Shown: positions 1 through 11,450 of the stretch, one piece after another
Position numbering within the stretch: position 1 is the first letter of the stretch
How the letters are laid out: each line of letters starts with the position of its first letter
Assembly (NCBI RefSeq): GCF_002443255.2
Contig: NW_019211459.1
Coordinates: forward strand, 19,092,524 to 19,156,523
Length of the DNA: 64,000 nucleotides
Direction: 5' to 3'
DNA from: Varroa destructor
Lineage: Eukaryota > Arthropoda > Arachnida > Mesostigmata > Varroidae
Notes under the pieces: model-generated
Database searches by the model: none
What the model saw: only the letters and a program-made list of their open reading frames with translations
What the model was told of the DNA's origin: nothing
Position numbers and translations under genes: made by a program

Positions 1-2600
1 CTTTGCTCATACTTACGTGTAGCAGCGAGCGTCAGGTGAGCTTCAAGCATTTTACATTAGTAATATGCGTTTGACAAGAATTTGGCCTTAGCACGATCCG
101 TCCGATGTCCTGCTGGTGAAATTGCAGGTTATTTCCTTAGGTGCATAGGACGTTTCAATGAGTGTGAGGTCAAAATCGAGGTAATCGGTTTAGTATCACT
201 GCACGAATCATAGTTCCGTGGGGACGGGTACGGGGGGGGGGGGGGGGGGGGGTATGACGACTTTTTTAGGTTGCGTCTACCATCGGCGTCATCCCTGCTA
301 TTGTTGTCGCAGGTTATGGAGAAGGCGGCCCGACAGACGAATCCTTTTTCTTCTTTCAATATCACGCGAAAACATTCGTTGAAGCCCACTGGCAGACTCG
401 GCTAGCGCGAACTGATATCAGAGCGTGATGCCACGTTTAGAGCACGTCTGGAATTAGAATTGTGACCTTTGTGTCAGTGACGCGACGCGTGGGCATATGA
501 CGCTACCACTTATTATCTGGTTGTCGAAGACGGTGCGATTTACGTCGACCCTGCATAAGAAGAAACCTATTGCCTAATTCCGACTATGCTATGACTAAGG
601 CACATCGTACGTAACATTTACTTAACTACACGATTACTTACGTGAGCATACGCTAATAAACTTATTCGCTTGAAAAGTTAGACAAATTAAGTGAGAGAGA
701 GCGCTATTCCATACAGAATAGTGCGAGCTACTGTAAAGTATAGAACCTAAACGACGACATGGCAAAGTAACCGACTTCTGCACATATCCCTAGATATGTA
801 AATCTAAGTTACTCTTCTGCTTCGTTATATAATCTTTGTAAAACCAGTTTTATAAGTAATCGTCCTAACCGATACATTTTAAGGTCAGTTAGCGAAAGAC
901 CTAGCACATGACTGTAGGCCGTCAACTTAACATTTACATGAAAATTTCTCGTCCTGTTTACTGGAGATACGCCGCCTCTAATTTATGTTAAACAAAATTT
1001 CTTTTCTGTTATAGTCGATAACCAAGTACGTATAGCATAATTGTCAACAATGAAATATATCTCCATATGATGGCTCATATATTCGGATCGCTTATTTAAG
1101 TATTCGTAATGTTGCCTTTTACTCGAACAACAGTTTTACTGGATAGCTGTATTTACCATCTCTATTAGAATAACATTTGAATAGGTCGGTGCTGCAGAGA
1201 GTCAAACCACAGAGCTTTAAATTCTATCAAGAGCTTAGCCTGTCGAGATAGGCCACACTGATAGAGACTGATCCTGTTAAAGTTTAGATTTATCACCTTG
1301 TAGTTAATGTTTTCCCAGTTTACGTTGTTAATATCGAATTTTACGCTCAAAGTTCTACTGAAATGTGTTTATCCAATAAAGATCTACAAGCTTACTAGTA
1401 AAATATGCAGAGAAGCAACGGCTTAACTTTATCGGTCGAGCTTTGCATACGTAGAGTGTCATTTGTGAGCAGTTACAATCTTTTCTGTCTATACCATGAC
1501 AATGATCCTCCTCTATTAATCAAGTACCAAAGTGGGATCTTCTCCGGCGATCTTAGCTATCAATACAAATTGCTTGCTAGAAATACAAACACTTCCATCA
1601 TCAAGGAAGATTAAATATTTTGATCGAACGATTCACCGAGGAGGTACGGAGAAAACAACAACACGTCATAATTCTTGGCCAGATTTCTATGTCACAACGT
1701 CTTCTATAACAAAACTCTACTTGTATCTTCTATTAGCGCACTCGCAGTACATGTATGGGGTCTGAAGTCGGTGTACTCCTCATACGGAATGCAAGTTATT
1801 TGGCCGCATCTTAATCAGACGAAATTAGACAACTGCGTCCCCAACTCACAAAAGTGTTTCAGTGAAGAGAAAACGAAATAGAGAAAGAGGGGCCGGGGGC
1901 AGGGAGACAGAGAGGGAGCGCTGAGTAAGCTTGGGCTAAGGCTGTCTGGCCGTCCTGTTCGACAGCGAATTGGGACCCGGCGTTTGTGGAGCTGTTACAA
2001 CGGAAGTTCAACTATCCTCAGAGCATTCGGCATACCAACCTAACCCCATCCGCCAAGAGAAACGACAAAAACAAAATAATGAGTACGAACACTTTCTGAC
2101 TTGTTCATGACTCGTAGTTGGAAATGCCGGACAAATCAGCGTCAAGTCATACGGCAAGTATGCCAATCGAGCACAAAAAAGACCGGCCAGGTGGATAAAC
2201 GCTTAATAACAAATAGCTAGCTCCAGGACATTCCATCGGTCCTGCCTTCATAGTTTCTTTTCACGACTATGTTACATTTAAATAATGCATAAAGTTAACG
2301 GAGCCAAATTGTTCTTGGGGATAAGAGATTTAAGTAAAATCCAGTGTTTGCTAGTGCTCTCTTTGTTTTCGAAATTAAGGAGTAAATAAAGTCGAAAAAA
2401 CAATCCCTCCTAATGTCTGTCCAGCCTATATCTGCTCTGGAGTCCGAATCAAACTATTTGTAGTCTAAACGAACTTTTATGTTTACTTAAATTCGTGCGC
2501 TTCAGCTTTGAATGATGTGTAACCGCATGTTGCGTGCATGTATAGAAGTACGTTACTCCTCTGCCTGCTGCCAGCCAACAGTTACTACTACCGCACGTTA
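1..2600. other. AT-rich block without a recognisable gene
   Basis: Short frames only, closed by frequent stops on both strands. It holds the 21-base G run at 232-252 and a CAG|GTGAGC donor look-alike at 35/36 with too little upstream sequence to judge. The frames around 1405-1881 overlap one another in different phases and show no protein character. I see no RNA gene or mobile element. Confidence 0.5.
232..252 (+). repeat. Poly-G homopolymer, 21 bases
   Basis: An uninterrupted run of G on the plus strand, read directly. It accounts for the proline-rich stretch in the minus-strand frame at 129-389, so that frame should not be taken as a protein. Runs this long are unstable and can form quadruplexes. 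Confidence 0.95.
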
Positions 2601-3400
2601 TTCAGCTTCATTTAATAGACACACACAGCGTAGCTAATCAATAATTGCTACAATAGCTACTGCTATTGTACAACAGGCATCCCATCTTCCCCTAAGCCGT
2701 AGTAGCAGTGATAGTAGAAGTTGCAACACTGCAACAATGCCATAAGCAACTGCAATCACCGTAACAACAACAGTCGCTACGGCAACAAATGGCAGACAGA
2801 GACAACAAGAACGACAATAACAGCCCATGTATGGTGGCCGTTACGGCGCCCCATTAACATCACGTCGCGAGAGGCAGGCGTCTGCGATAGGGCAGACGCA
2901 GAGCAATATTACCACTACGCTGCCTCGCAACTCTTTCTCCCGGCTCCGCCATTCTCATTCTTCTTTCTCTCGCTGCCAATAGAGCTGATGGCATCGCCTG
3001 GCGGTGGCAGCTGCGAAAGCGGCGATGAGGGCCGGCTTCGCTTTGGCAGACGAAGCAAAGGACAACGATGTGTGCGGTTCCGTCTGATCCTCGTAGTGCT
3101 CAATGATCTCCCCATTTCCACTTCCTCACTCGACCGGCGCTTGTTTTCATTCCCTCGTCCCGCAGCAATCAACGGAGACTGTCGACGAGCGCTAGAAGGG
3201 AGTCGCTGTAGGGACTTGTGTCCCATTGACAAGACAACAGCATCATCATCATCAGCTAGCAGGCAATGCGAATAGGACAAAGATAAGAGTAGGAAAATGG
3301 GACAAAATGGCGATGGCTGGAGGCATGTGACTCGTACCAAACGAATAGTTTGTGGGAAATCATAGGACTACAGGCGTTCGTGCAATGGCTCAGAAGCGAT
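2601..3400. other. GC-richer triplet-rich block
   Basis: A mix of CAA, CAG, CTG and CAT triplets, including (CAT)4 at 3241-3252. Open frames of 184 codons (plus, 2721-3275) and 141 codons (minus, 2915-3340) overlap each other. Both are rich in Ser, Arg and Leu and match no family I know. I read this as low-complexity, possibly untranslated-region or regulatory DNA. Confidence 0.4.
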
Positions 3401-4200
3401 TGTCATCTGAGCGCAACATAGCTATGCAGCGTAAGCAAGACACCCGTTTCGACTTGCCCACATGACTGTTTGTCAATCGTTGTCGCAGATCGCGCTGCTG
3501 CAGCACGTTTTACCTCAATACAAATTAAAGCACACCAACACGCACGAAGTACACGACGAAAAAATTCTATAAGGAAAGCATGTAAATACATTTAACTATC
3601 TGTCCTTTCGTTATCATCGTGTTAAGTGTTCGTTCGTTAAGTGCGCGCGCGCAAAGCGCGATGCGGACGTCACATCATCGTTGTTGTTCGAACAAGATGG
3701 ACGATTTAGAGAAAGGGAAAATGGCACTTAAGGGGGGCGAGAGTGTTAAAGACTGTAAACAAATTATGTGGCGGTAATTGCCAACTCGGAACAATGTTAG
3801 CAGACTCAAATAGAAGAAATACAACTGCAAGGGAAAAATAGTATACGACATACGAATATGTCGATAGATAGGTACTTATATAATATTCATATATATATAT
3901 ATATATCCAAATGATTTTCGATGGCTTACGGGTTAACAACAACAATAACCATTGGCGGCAACAGCCAGTTGAACTGCGAAAATTGCACAAATCGGATGCC
4001 GCCGCTGCGATAACGCGTACGGCAACAATAATCGTAACACAGTTTGACAATGTTCATATCAATTGAAAAGTGCGAGCAACGAAAAAAAGGAAAGAAGCAC
4101 TGAGAAGAAGAATATTGAGGACAAGACGGGGCATGTCCAGGACCAAACGGGGCGATGCGAACCGGGGAAACGATTAAGAAACAATATTGGGATTAAAAAA
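3401..4200. other. Mixed spacer with AT microsatellite
   Basis: No convincing gene. It contains an alternating GC patch at about 3646-3653, the (AT)9 repeat at 3889-3906 and a purine-rich stretch from about 4080 to 4200. The 114-codon minus frame at 3706-4050 includes the AT repeat, translated as alternating Ile and Tyr, and is not credible as a protein. Confidence 0.45.
3889..3906. repeat. (AT)9 microsatellite
   Basis: Nine AT units read directly. The run is self-complementary. Confidence 0.9.
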
Positions 4201-4820
4201 AAATAACACAAAGCAATGATGGCTACATACGGTCGTATGCCTTTGTTCGCGCACCACGTGACGATTAGGTCCGCGATTTGTGTTTACTGGGTGTACCGAC
4301 CCATTCGTACGACCAAGTTACTGGTATGCACTGGCTGTTCCTGTCCATACACGATAAGCAAACAAAGTGGAGGGAGAACTGACTCCTTCAAAGAAAGGTA
4401 GGAAACAGCCATCTATATATAGCCTTGCAAAGGGGGCGTAGCCTAGTAAAGCGGTAGAGGTTTGCCGTAGTATTGACGGTGATGGTGTCGCCAGCGGCGG
4501 CAGAAATGACTGGTAAGTTTTCCCCGGTTTAAGAAAAAAGTCACAGAAAAGGTCGAATTGGGGAGCAGCGGCAGTAATAGTGATGGCAGCAGAAGGCGGC
4601 CATCCCGTGATCGGCGCTGTTCATACGTAGCCAGAGGGGAGCAAAGGAAGAGCCGTCGCTTTCAGTGTCTCGCAAGCATTGTAAGTAAAGGAATAGTCTA
4701 AAAGAAAGCGCTTTGCTTCTGTTCCACGCAGCGTGGTGTAATGTTTGGCACTGTTATATGGCTGGGCCTATTGAGGAAGGAGTTGGGAGTTGAGGTGGTA
4801 TGAACAGCAAGAAGAGGAGG

Positions 4821-4837
4821 CAGCAGCAGCAGCAGCA
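4821..4837 (+). repeat. (CAG)5 triplet repeat
   Basis: Five CAG units plus CA, read directly. Confidence 0.9.
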
Positions 4838-5069
4838 ATCCGAATAAGGCCTGACCACGCCTGAAGAGACTAGGGTTTAACACAGACGCTCCCGGTGAGT
4901 GGGCTTGTTCCAGTACTAGTTGGCCCGAGGGCACCACAAACTAAACAGCCTTTCGTTTTTTGCCCCTTCCTTGTCCTGTCGGCCTTGCTTCGTCCACCGC
5001 ATAGCAAGCATTGAGTACGTTTCTCTGCTTATCTTTCGTTGGCTATTTTGTTTTCTTCCATATTTTTTT

Positions 5070-5783
5070 TCAGTAGTTGCAATGACGGAGCAGGTAGTAG
5101 ATGTCGAAATCTTCCCGAAAGGGAAATGACTGCAGCGAACACGGCGGACGAGTAGAAGCAAAGATGAAGCAAACGAGCGATAAAAATCGGGGCAGGGGCT
5201 TTTTCTCGCTAAGCAAAAGCATAGGCAGTACATTCGCTTTTGCTGCTCTCCGATGTTGCCAGTGTTTCTTCTGTTTGCTCTGCCTAAGTCCGTACATGCT
5301 TGTAGCTAGACTCTGCCGAACCAGACCTGCCGCTTCGGGGGACCAGACCCGGCAAGCTGAGGTACGATGACGAGGCACCGGCCGATCTGAAGAGCAAACG
5401 AAGCTATCAGCTAGCGATAGGGACCGACGGACTGAAAAGTGCCGTCGTTGAGAAGTTGCCGCACTGAAAAAAGACAGCGCCGAAGATTCGTGGGGGTTGT
5501 GGTTGGAGGAAGATGGGGAACGGGAAGTGTCGCAAGTGAACAGAAGCGAACAACGTTCAAGGAAAAAGTTGCCAGTGACGATCGCCTCCTGGACGATCCA
5601 TCGCCTAGGTAAAAGAGGAAGCATACAAACGAATCGACGAAGATGCCTCTTCCGAAAGAGAGCAGCTCCAAGAACGGCGAAGTCGAGTGCAGAGAAATAA
5701 AGAGAGCGGAACCGTAATGGTTGTCCCTGTTGTTGCAGTTGACGCTGGGCCTCATGAAACCACGGTAGCAGCAATGCTATCAT
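5070..5783 (-). CDS. Open frame of 237 codons, unrecognised, probably not a gene
   Basis: An uninterrupted minus-strand frame that begins with a true ATG. The product would be rich in Arg, Ser, Leu and Phe with no domain, signal peptide or membrane pattern I recognise, and it ends in an ordinary stop. Other frames on both strands are open across the same bases. Its length exceeds a simple random expectation, but the biased composition of the block raises that expectation. It has no obvious Kozak context or splice partner. I list it because it is one of the three longest frames in the window. Confidence 0.1.
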   Translation of the reverse strand: MIALLLPWFHEAQRQLQQQGQPLRFRSLYFSALDFAVLGAALFRKRHLRRFVCMLPLLPRRWIVQEAIVTGNFFLERCSLLFTCDTSRSPSSSNHNPHESSALSFFSAATSQRRHFSVRRSLSLADSFVCSSDRPVPRHRTSACRVWSPEAAGLVRQSLATSMYGLRQSKQKKHWQHRRAAKANVLPMLLLSEKKPLPRFLSLVCFIFASTRPPCSLQSFPFREDFDIYYLLRHCNY

Positions 5784-6197
5784 AAAAATCTTTGATGTCT
5801 GCCAGCCGCCATCGGCCGTAAAGGTGTCCTCGTTTAGCTCTCGAAAGCAGCAGCAGCATCAGAGGGAACCATCGACGTTCGCTGGCGCTCGAGGGGGTGG
5901 CAATGAATCTATAGCCTGCAGAGCACTATGAGAAACCTATGAGCGTCCAAATATACCTTTGGCTGGCGGCTTTTCATCTGGCCGCAACAGCAGCCGTCGT
6001 TGCCACTGGTAAGAGTAGGCGGTAACGCTAATGCCAGCACCGAATTGGCAGCACCAACGGCAGGGGAAGCAAGCAGGTGAGGGCGGACATCTGGCGTGCG
6101 ACCGGTGGATTGTACCGGAATGACGCACAAAGGTCATCGTCAGCCTCTACAACAGCGACGAAAGCGACTGCAACGTAGACCACGTCAACAATAATAC

Positions 6198-6226
6198 TGC
6201 TACTAGTATTACTATTACTAGTAGCA
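6198..6226. repeat. Perfect 11-bp inverted repeat (hairpin)
   Basis: The left arm TGCTACTAGTA (6198-6208) and right arm TACTAGTAGCA (6216-6226) are exact reverse complements separated by 7 bases. No precursor-like extension of the stem was seen. Confidence 0.8.
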
Positions 6227-7320
6227 ATGTCTGATGTAACGCCTAACGATGGTTCCGGACGTAAAACTAGAAGCAGTCTAATGCATCCATCAGAAACGAT
6301 AACACTGTGGCTACTGCCTCGGTGTTGCTTCGGCTAGCACTCGATAAGAACGAAGAGGCGCCTGCAGCCTGACCGCTTTCGTGCCGTTCATCGTCACACA
6401 ACCGTTGTAACAGGACCCTCCGCGGGCACCGAGATGCCCGGGGGCCACGCTGATAAAGCAGACAAGACGTACACTACTCGCGAAACGGTACAGTTTGTGT
6501 ACACTCACATAAAAGGAAGAGACGAACCGGACCTCGCCAACACCGCCGTCGACATCACCATGTTCCCCACCTGACGTTGGGGAGCCACGCCAGTTTCCGA
6601 GCCTCCAATCCTTCGGGAACTGTCGCGGCCACCTGGGGCGACTTGCACGTCGAAGTCACCACCAGTACACAGCTAGAGAAGAATGTTACCATGAAGAAGC
6701 TACTCTTGACGGAACTATATAGGGCTAGGAGCAGTAGCGGCCGCACGGCAGAATCCAACTGCGAAGACGGTCGCTGTTCTGTCGTTCGTTCATCTTTCTT
6801 TTTAGCTTGGCCTTCTTGTGCAGGGGGTAGACGAAGGCAGGCAGGACAGCGACAGTGAGGCAGCGATTGACGACTATGGTTTAGGTGAAGGACATCAGCT
6901 TCAAGCTGCTGACAACTGCGACCTCAATGCGAAGGCTGCGGTTGGCTGGATGGGCGGAACTGGGCATCTGGCGAGCTCTCCAACTGCCCAGCTAGACAGG
7001 CTGGTTAAATGCTACGGCAGTTAGTTGGTTAGATAACCGTTTGCCGTCCGGAAAACTGTTCAACTAGGTGGAGACAAAAGGCCCGAAGCGAACTTCCAAA
7101 CAAACAATAGTGGCCAGCGTCATTGCCTTTGGGGAGAAAGAATCTGCATGTGTGGCTGAACATAACTGCATATTTACATTGGTATGGATCATTCCACTGT
7201 TGCGACTAAAAAAGCCGTCGCATTGCCATAAAGTACAATAGAAGCGACGACCGAAATCTCGAGACTACAAAATCAAGGTAACCAACCCACACGGCGCAGC
7301 ATTTTACGAGGCTGCAGAGC

Positions 7321-7340
7321 ATAATAATAATAATAATAAT
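7321..7340. repeat. (ATA)n microsatellite
   Basis: Twenty bases of ATA repeat read directly, within non-coding spacer. Confidence 0.9.
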
Positions 7341-8640
7341 GTGTGAGAGTACGAACCTGATGAAACGAGTACCATTAAAAAGAATAGGCTTTCTGTGGGG
7401 TCGTGATTAGTGATTATGCGCTATTTGTTTTTCCTGAAATTCCCTCACCATCAGGGTCCTGATGTCTCTTACGTAAACCCTGAGCGCGAAGGACTCGTCA
7501 ACGGCCGCCTTGAGTCGGTTTCGATCTCCTCCGCTTTACTGTGATGGTCTTAATACACTCCTAAGTTCATTCAGTTTTTGGCCTTTGTTATATCTATTAC
7601 CACCATCGGCTATTCTTCCCAATCGATTTCATCAAAACACATCAGAGGCACTAGTAGGCGATATCGCGGCCGCTGAATGGACCCTGACAATAATAAAATA
7701 AAGTGGCCCAAGGAAGACTTCAGCGGCAGACATGGGGTACATCGGCGATCGCAACAGCAGCCTGCAGCCTCGAACAGAGAGACCTGCTGTCCGTGGGGAG
7801 CGATAGAGAAATCAAGGGTTAAAGCAGTCATCGACAAAACGGAAGATAGTAGAGCCAACTGCTGCTGGTGCTAAAAAATGCCGACGACAAGAAGTGCGGT
7901 GAATTTTTAGCTAACGGCCGATAGCTAGTAAGACAAGCCCACCAGGCTGACGCCGAAGCCGAGAACCGAAAACGTGCTGCCTGCTATAGTATAAAACAGC
8001 ATGCATATTATAGAGCGCACGGCTTAGTGGCCTACCCAGTCGAAGGAATCGGCGGACCTTTGCTTGAGCCTCGGTTCTTAGTTGAGCTGGCGTCATTCGA
8101 AGGAGCTACCACGACTGGTCGTTAACGCTGTTGTGGAGGCTTCCGAACTGTTGGAGTGAAGGCGCTTCAATTAATAATATTGTTATCAGCAAGAAAGGAC
8201 GATGAAGTCTGAGCTTTCCCAGGAGCGAAGCTAAAGTGAAAAGTACTGAGGAGACGTGAGCTTCTGCTTTTGCTTCCATTGCCACTAGACGAAGAAGAAA
8301 GAAGACGCTGAAATAACTTTTAAGAGAATGTGCGAGAACAGCTTTGGTAAGGTAAGGTAAGCGCACACGTTTCGCGCCGGCTTTCCCAGGGGTACCGCTA
8401 GGCAGTCGCTGTTACACTGAGGAGATATTCAGCAAAAATCTCTGAATGGCTGTAGCAGCGCATTGAATTAGACAGATAAACCCAGCTTCGGCATTTCGCC
8501 ATGGCCGTGAGCTACACTGACTGCTTTTCCATAAGGCAAAATTCGAAGTGCGGCCATTAATATATGATCTTAGAGTTTCGCATAGTAACGAAGCCATATA
8601 GGTAATCACCACCTAAGTAATTGACGTGTAACCACCGGCA

Positions 8641-9540
8641 AGCAAAAAGTGTTAAGCGACGCAGTCAGCCATCGTATTGCGTACATATATTCTCCGTTAG
8701 GAATTTATAGTGTGCTTTGATAGCTAGTTAGAAAAGCATTAGGGGATATGCTTGTACATGTATAGTTTGCAGTGTTCAAGGAGCTAGCATGTATTAACTA
8801 TAATATAAACATTACGGAAACTTGACAAGATGCACATGTTGAGTGTATTTGATATATCATTATAGAAGCTGATATTACTTTGGTCCACATAGACATGCCG
8901 CAGGTTCTTTCAGGCTGGATAATGGGTAGTGACCGAAAATCTGAGTGACCTGCTTTGCCTGCAGAGCGGTTATTGGTGAGCGCAATATTTTTGCAACAAC
9001 AATAAATCGTTGTTACATTGTACAGAACGGTGTATCGTTATCGTTGGAACTTGAAAATGATTACTCATTCGCGACTTGCTTGTAATATTGTGTAATTTTA
9101 CTATCTTATTACTTAGATAAACGTTTATTTGCGCTCGTAATCCGAGCTGAAAGCGAAAATTCTTGATTACCTTTATAGAGTCCATAGTTATTTAAGAAAA
9201 TATCAAACTATCGTGGGCACATGAATACCTGAAAACGTAGTGTTGTTTTTTTATACATAATGAAGCTGACTTTTACCCGCAACTACGAACTTGAATATGC
9301 AAGTTTAATTCTCTTAAAACTGCTATTGATTACATCCTTATATTCTCTGAAAAGCATCTTGAGCTGTGCTTTTTTCCCAGGTTATTCGACAATTTTTGTT
9401 AGTATCTTCCATTGCCAGCTCAGTATGATTGTCTGAGGCACTACTCAAGCCTGTCAGCTCCGGTTCAACTTCTTTGTTCACGTACATACTAATAGTGTAC
9501 CCCCCCCATGACCTCCTTAAACTCTTCGGCAACTTTCCCT
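8641..9540. other. AT-rich spacer
   Basis: Stop-rich in all frames. A C8 run lies at 9500-9507. A short interval near 8961-8974 has an acceptor-like TTTGCCTGCAG followed 11 bases later by a GTGAGC donor, too short to call an exon. Nothing else recognised. Confidence 0.5.
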
Positions 9541-10631
9541 TTGCTTTCTGCTGCTATTGGTACTGCTACCATCGCTGGCACTAGAACGTAAGCTCACGTG
9601 AAGGGCATTCGTCCATGCCTAGCCCTGCCCCCGGGGGAAACAACTGACGGCACTGTAGCAACGGCAAAACTCTGCTGTCACGTCACGCCGCGTTAATCCG
9701 ACCCCGTAGCGATACCACGCACGGACATTTCTTTTCACAGACAGTTGCTTGTTTGCTCATATCTATCCGTTCGTCCACTAGTTACATAGACATTTAGCTC
9801 CAACAATATATGTTCTATTGCAGCAAGGCAGTTCTACAGTTTGGAAGCTCCCTGCTACATTCTACGCGCAATGTTGTTGACGATACGTCTGCTGACGTCA
9901 CCGCCGCCACCGGCGTCGCTGCTACCACCGGTTCGTGACTCCAACGGTTCGCGCACGGCGCGCCGCTGGCAACCAATTTTGTCTTTGATGCTCTCTCCAG
10001 TACAGAAAGCAGCAACAGCTGCTCCTATGACCCCAGTTTACCGTTGAAAACGGACTCCTACCCCGTATGCGATACTTCATCTTCTCACCCCTCATGCCCA
10101 GACAACCCCTCTGGTCTGCACTCTACTTAGACAAGTGGCCACTGGAACAATGACATGTATTCACTTCCCCTCCTTACTCCGTCGCTTTTTCCGACGGACG
10201 GAGGTGGTCGGACCAGTCAGCCAGGGTCCCATAATACCAATCATAGCTTCTTCCCCCTCACTTTTACCTTATTTTTACTCTTATTTTGCGCATTCATCTT
10301 TTATCCCGACGCCTCTCTTCTCTGGCTGCGCTAAAGAGGACTTCGCTGACGAATATTGGCTGCTGTCAGGGAGCGCCAGGCGCCATGCTTGTCGCGCTGG
10401 TAGCTCGTTTCCCCATTTGCGTGCCGCAACCGGCGATGCTACCGCTACAACTAGCAGCGTTTGTCGCCAGCACTGTCGGCCGGTGGCGCGCTGTTCGCGG
10501 CCAGACAGGCTAAAGGCAGGCTAGAAGCTACGAGTCATGGGCAGCAATGCGTTGCCTGACTGGGGGCTGCACTCCGCAGATAACGTGTAGTATTGTTGCC
10601 TCTGCCTCCGTCTTTACACGCACTAGCATCC

Positions 10632-10730
10632 AAGCCTAGCTAGGCTAAGCGGGGCGAGCCAGGCCGACCGGTGGGAGGCGGCCGTCAATCCATCCCAGCC
10701 CCTAAAAGCCTAGAATAAGCCTAGCTAGGC
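10632..10730. repeat. Two copies of a 14-base palindromic motif
   Basis: AAGCCTAGCTAGGC occurs at 10632-10645 and again at 10717-10730, 85 bases apart. The core GCCTAGCTAGGC is its own reverse complement. This could be a dimeric protein-binding site or a chance duplication. Confidence 0.6.
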
Positions 10731-10922
10731 GGCTACTGCCAAGGCAGCAACACCAGGAGCTTTGCTTGGGGTGGCAAAAGCTTCACTGGGACTGCAAATG
10801 CCGGCCTTCCTAACGTGCTCGGCCATGCCGGATGGCTGCGTTCTTTTCGGTTGGGTCCTTATTTCGGGTCCCCCCGCAACGCCCACATACGGCTGATGTG
10901 CTGTTAGTGCTAATGGTGATAG

Positions 10923-11372
10923 CTATACGTACGGAACGTAGCATGTAGGGTGGGGTTCGTTTATGGGTGTTTTGTTAGAGGGTGGAAAAGGGGGCATTCT
11001 TGTAGGTCCAGGACGAGCGTTCGGACCATGACTCGACATGAGCACTCCTCCGCTCCCACTGGTGTCCACGGTGTTGCTTTCGAAACAGGCTGAATGCCTC
11101 CTGCTGGTGCCTTTGCTATCAACTCTCTTTGCCAGACAGTGTTCATAGTACGCTAGTATATTGTCGATGTATGTTCGTGTATGCACATACTCCAGTGCAT
11201 GGGAAGGCGTGGTCTTATATAACGAAACGACACACGTAGATACGTACAACAGAACGAACAGAACGCACAGGCGGACGAAGGCCGCAGTGGTAGTCGACGG
11301 CCGGGGGACGGCACGCAACAGTCGCCCCGTGTGTCGCTCCGCCTGCCCAATTATGGCCCTACGGGTGACCAT
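10923..11372 (-). CDS. Possible type II membrane protein, unrecognised
   Basis: A minus-strand frame with its first ATG at 11372-11370 in good context (GCCATGG) and about 149 codons to the stop. About 32 residues with several Arg are followed by a hydrophobic segment (core LCVLFVLLYVSTCVVSLY), then a hydrophilic region with Tyr, His and Pro-rich stretches. Short cytosolic tail, one membrane span and luminal remainder is the topology of Golgi glycosyl- and sulfotransferases, but I see no catalytic motif and do not assign a function. The frame also continues upstream of this ATG. A GTGAGTT donor look-alike lies there on the same strand near 11419. A 72-codon frame is open on the opposite strand. 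Confidence 0.17.
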   Translation of the reverse strand: MVTRRAIIGQAERHTGRLLRAVPRPSTTTAAFVRLCVLFVLLYVSTCVVSLYKTTPSHALEYVHTRTYIDNILAYYEHCLAKRVDSKGTSRRHSACFESNTVDTSGSGGVLMSSHGPNARPGPTRMPPFPPSNKTPINEPHPTCYVPYV

Positions 11373-11450
11373 GGCGTAGTACGAAGAGCCGTTTGCCTCC
11401 GATACACCCCCAGAACTCACCCCACCGATGAAGAGAGTTGACCACTAGCT

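Larger units (their letters stand above)
4201..8640. other. Long GC-richer block, CAG/CTG-rich, no assigned gene
   Basis: Dense in CAG/CTG and CGA-type triplets, with open frames on both strands. The longest is 237 codons on the minus strand (5070-5783), overlapped by 89- and 67-codon plus frames and a 114-codon minus frame. None resembles a known family. Isolated donor-like sites (ACTG|GTAAGT near 4507, CACTG|GTAAGA near 6009, CAG|GTGAGG near 6075) lack convincing partner acceptors. The block could be untranslated exon or promoter DNA, but nothing proves it. Confidence 0.4.
9541..11450. other. GC-richer block containing a possible minus-strand coding exon
   Basis: Many overlapping frames on both strands. 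The one of interest is the minus-strand frame at 10923-11372, listed separately. Two copies of the palindrome GCCTAGCTAGGC occur at about 10634 and 10719. The rest holds nothing I can assign. Confidence 0.4.

Noticed and set aside
129..389. Proline-rich protein on the minus strand
   Set aside because: The prolines are only the translation of the G21 run. The rest has no protein character.
3706..4050. Tyr/Ile-rich membrane protein on the minus strand
   Set aside because: The Tyr/Ile stretch is the translated AT microsatellite, and no other support exists.
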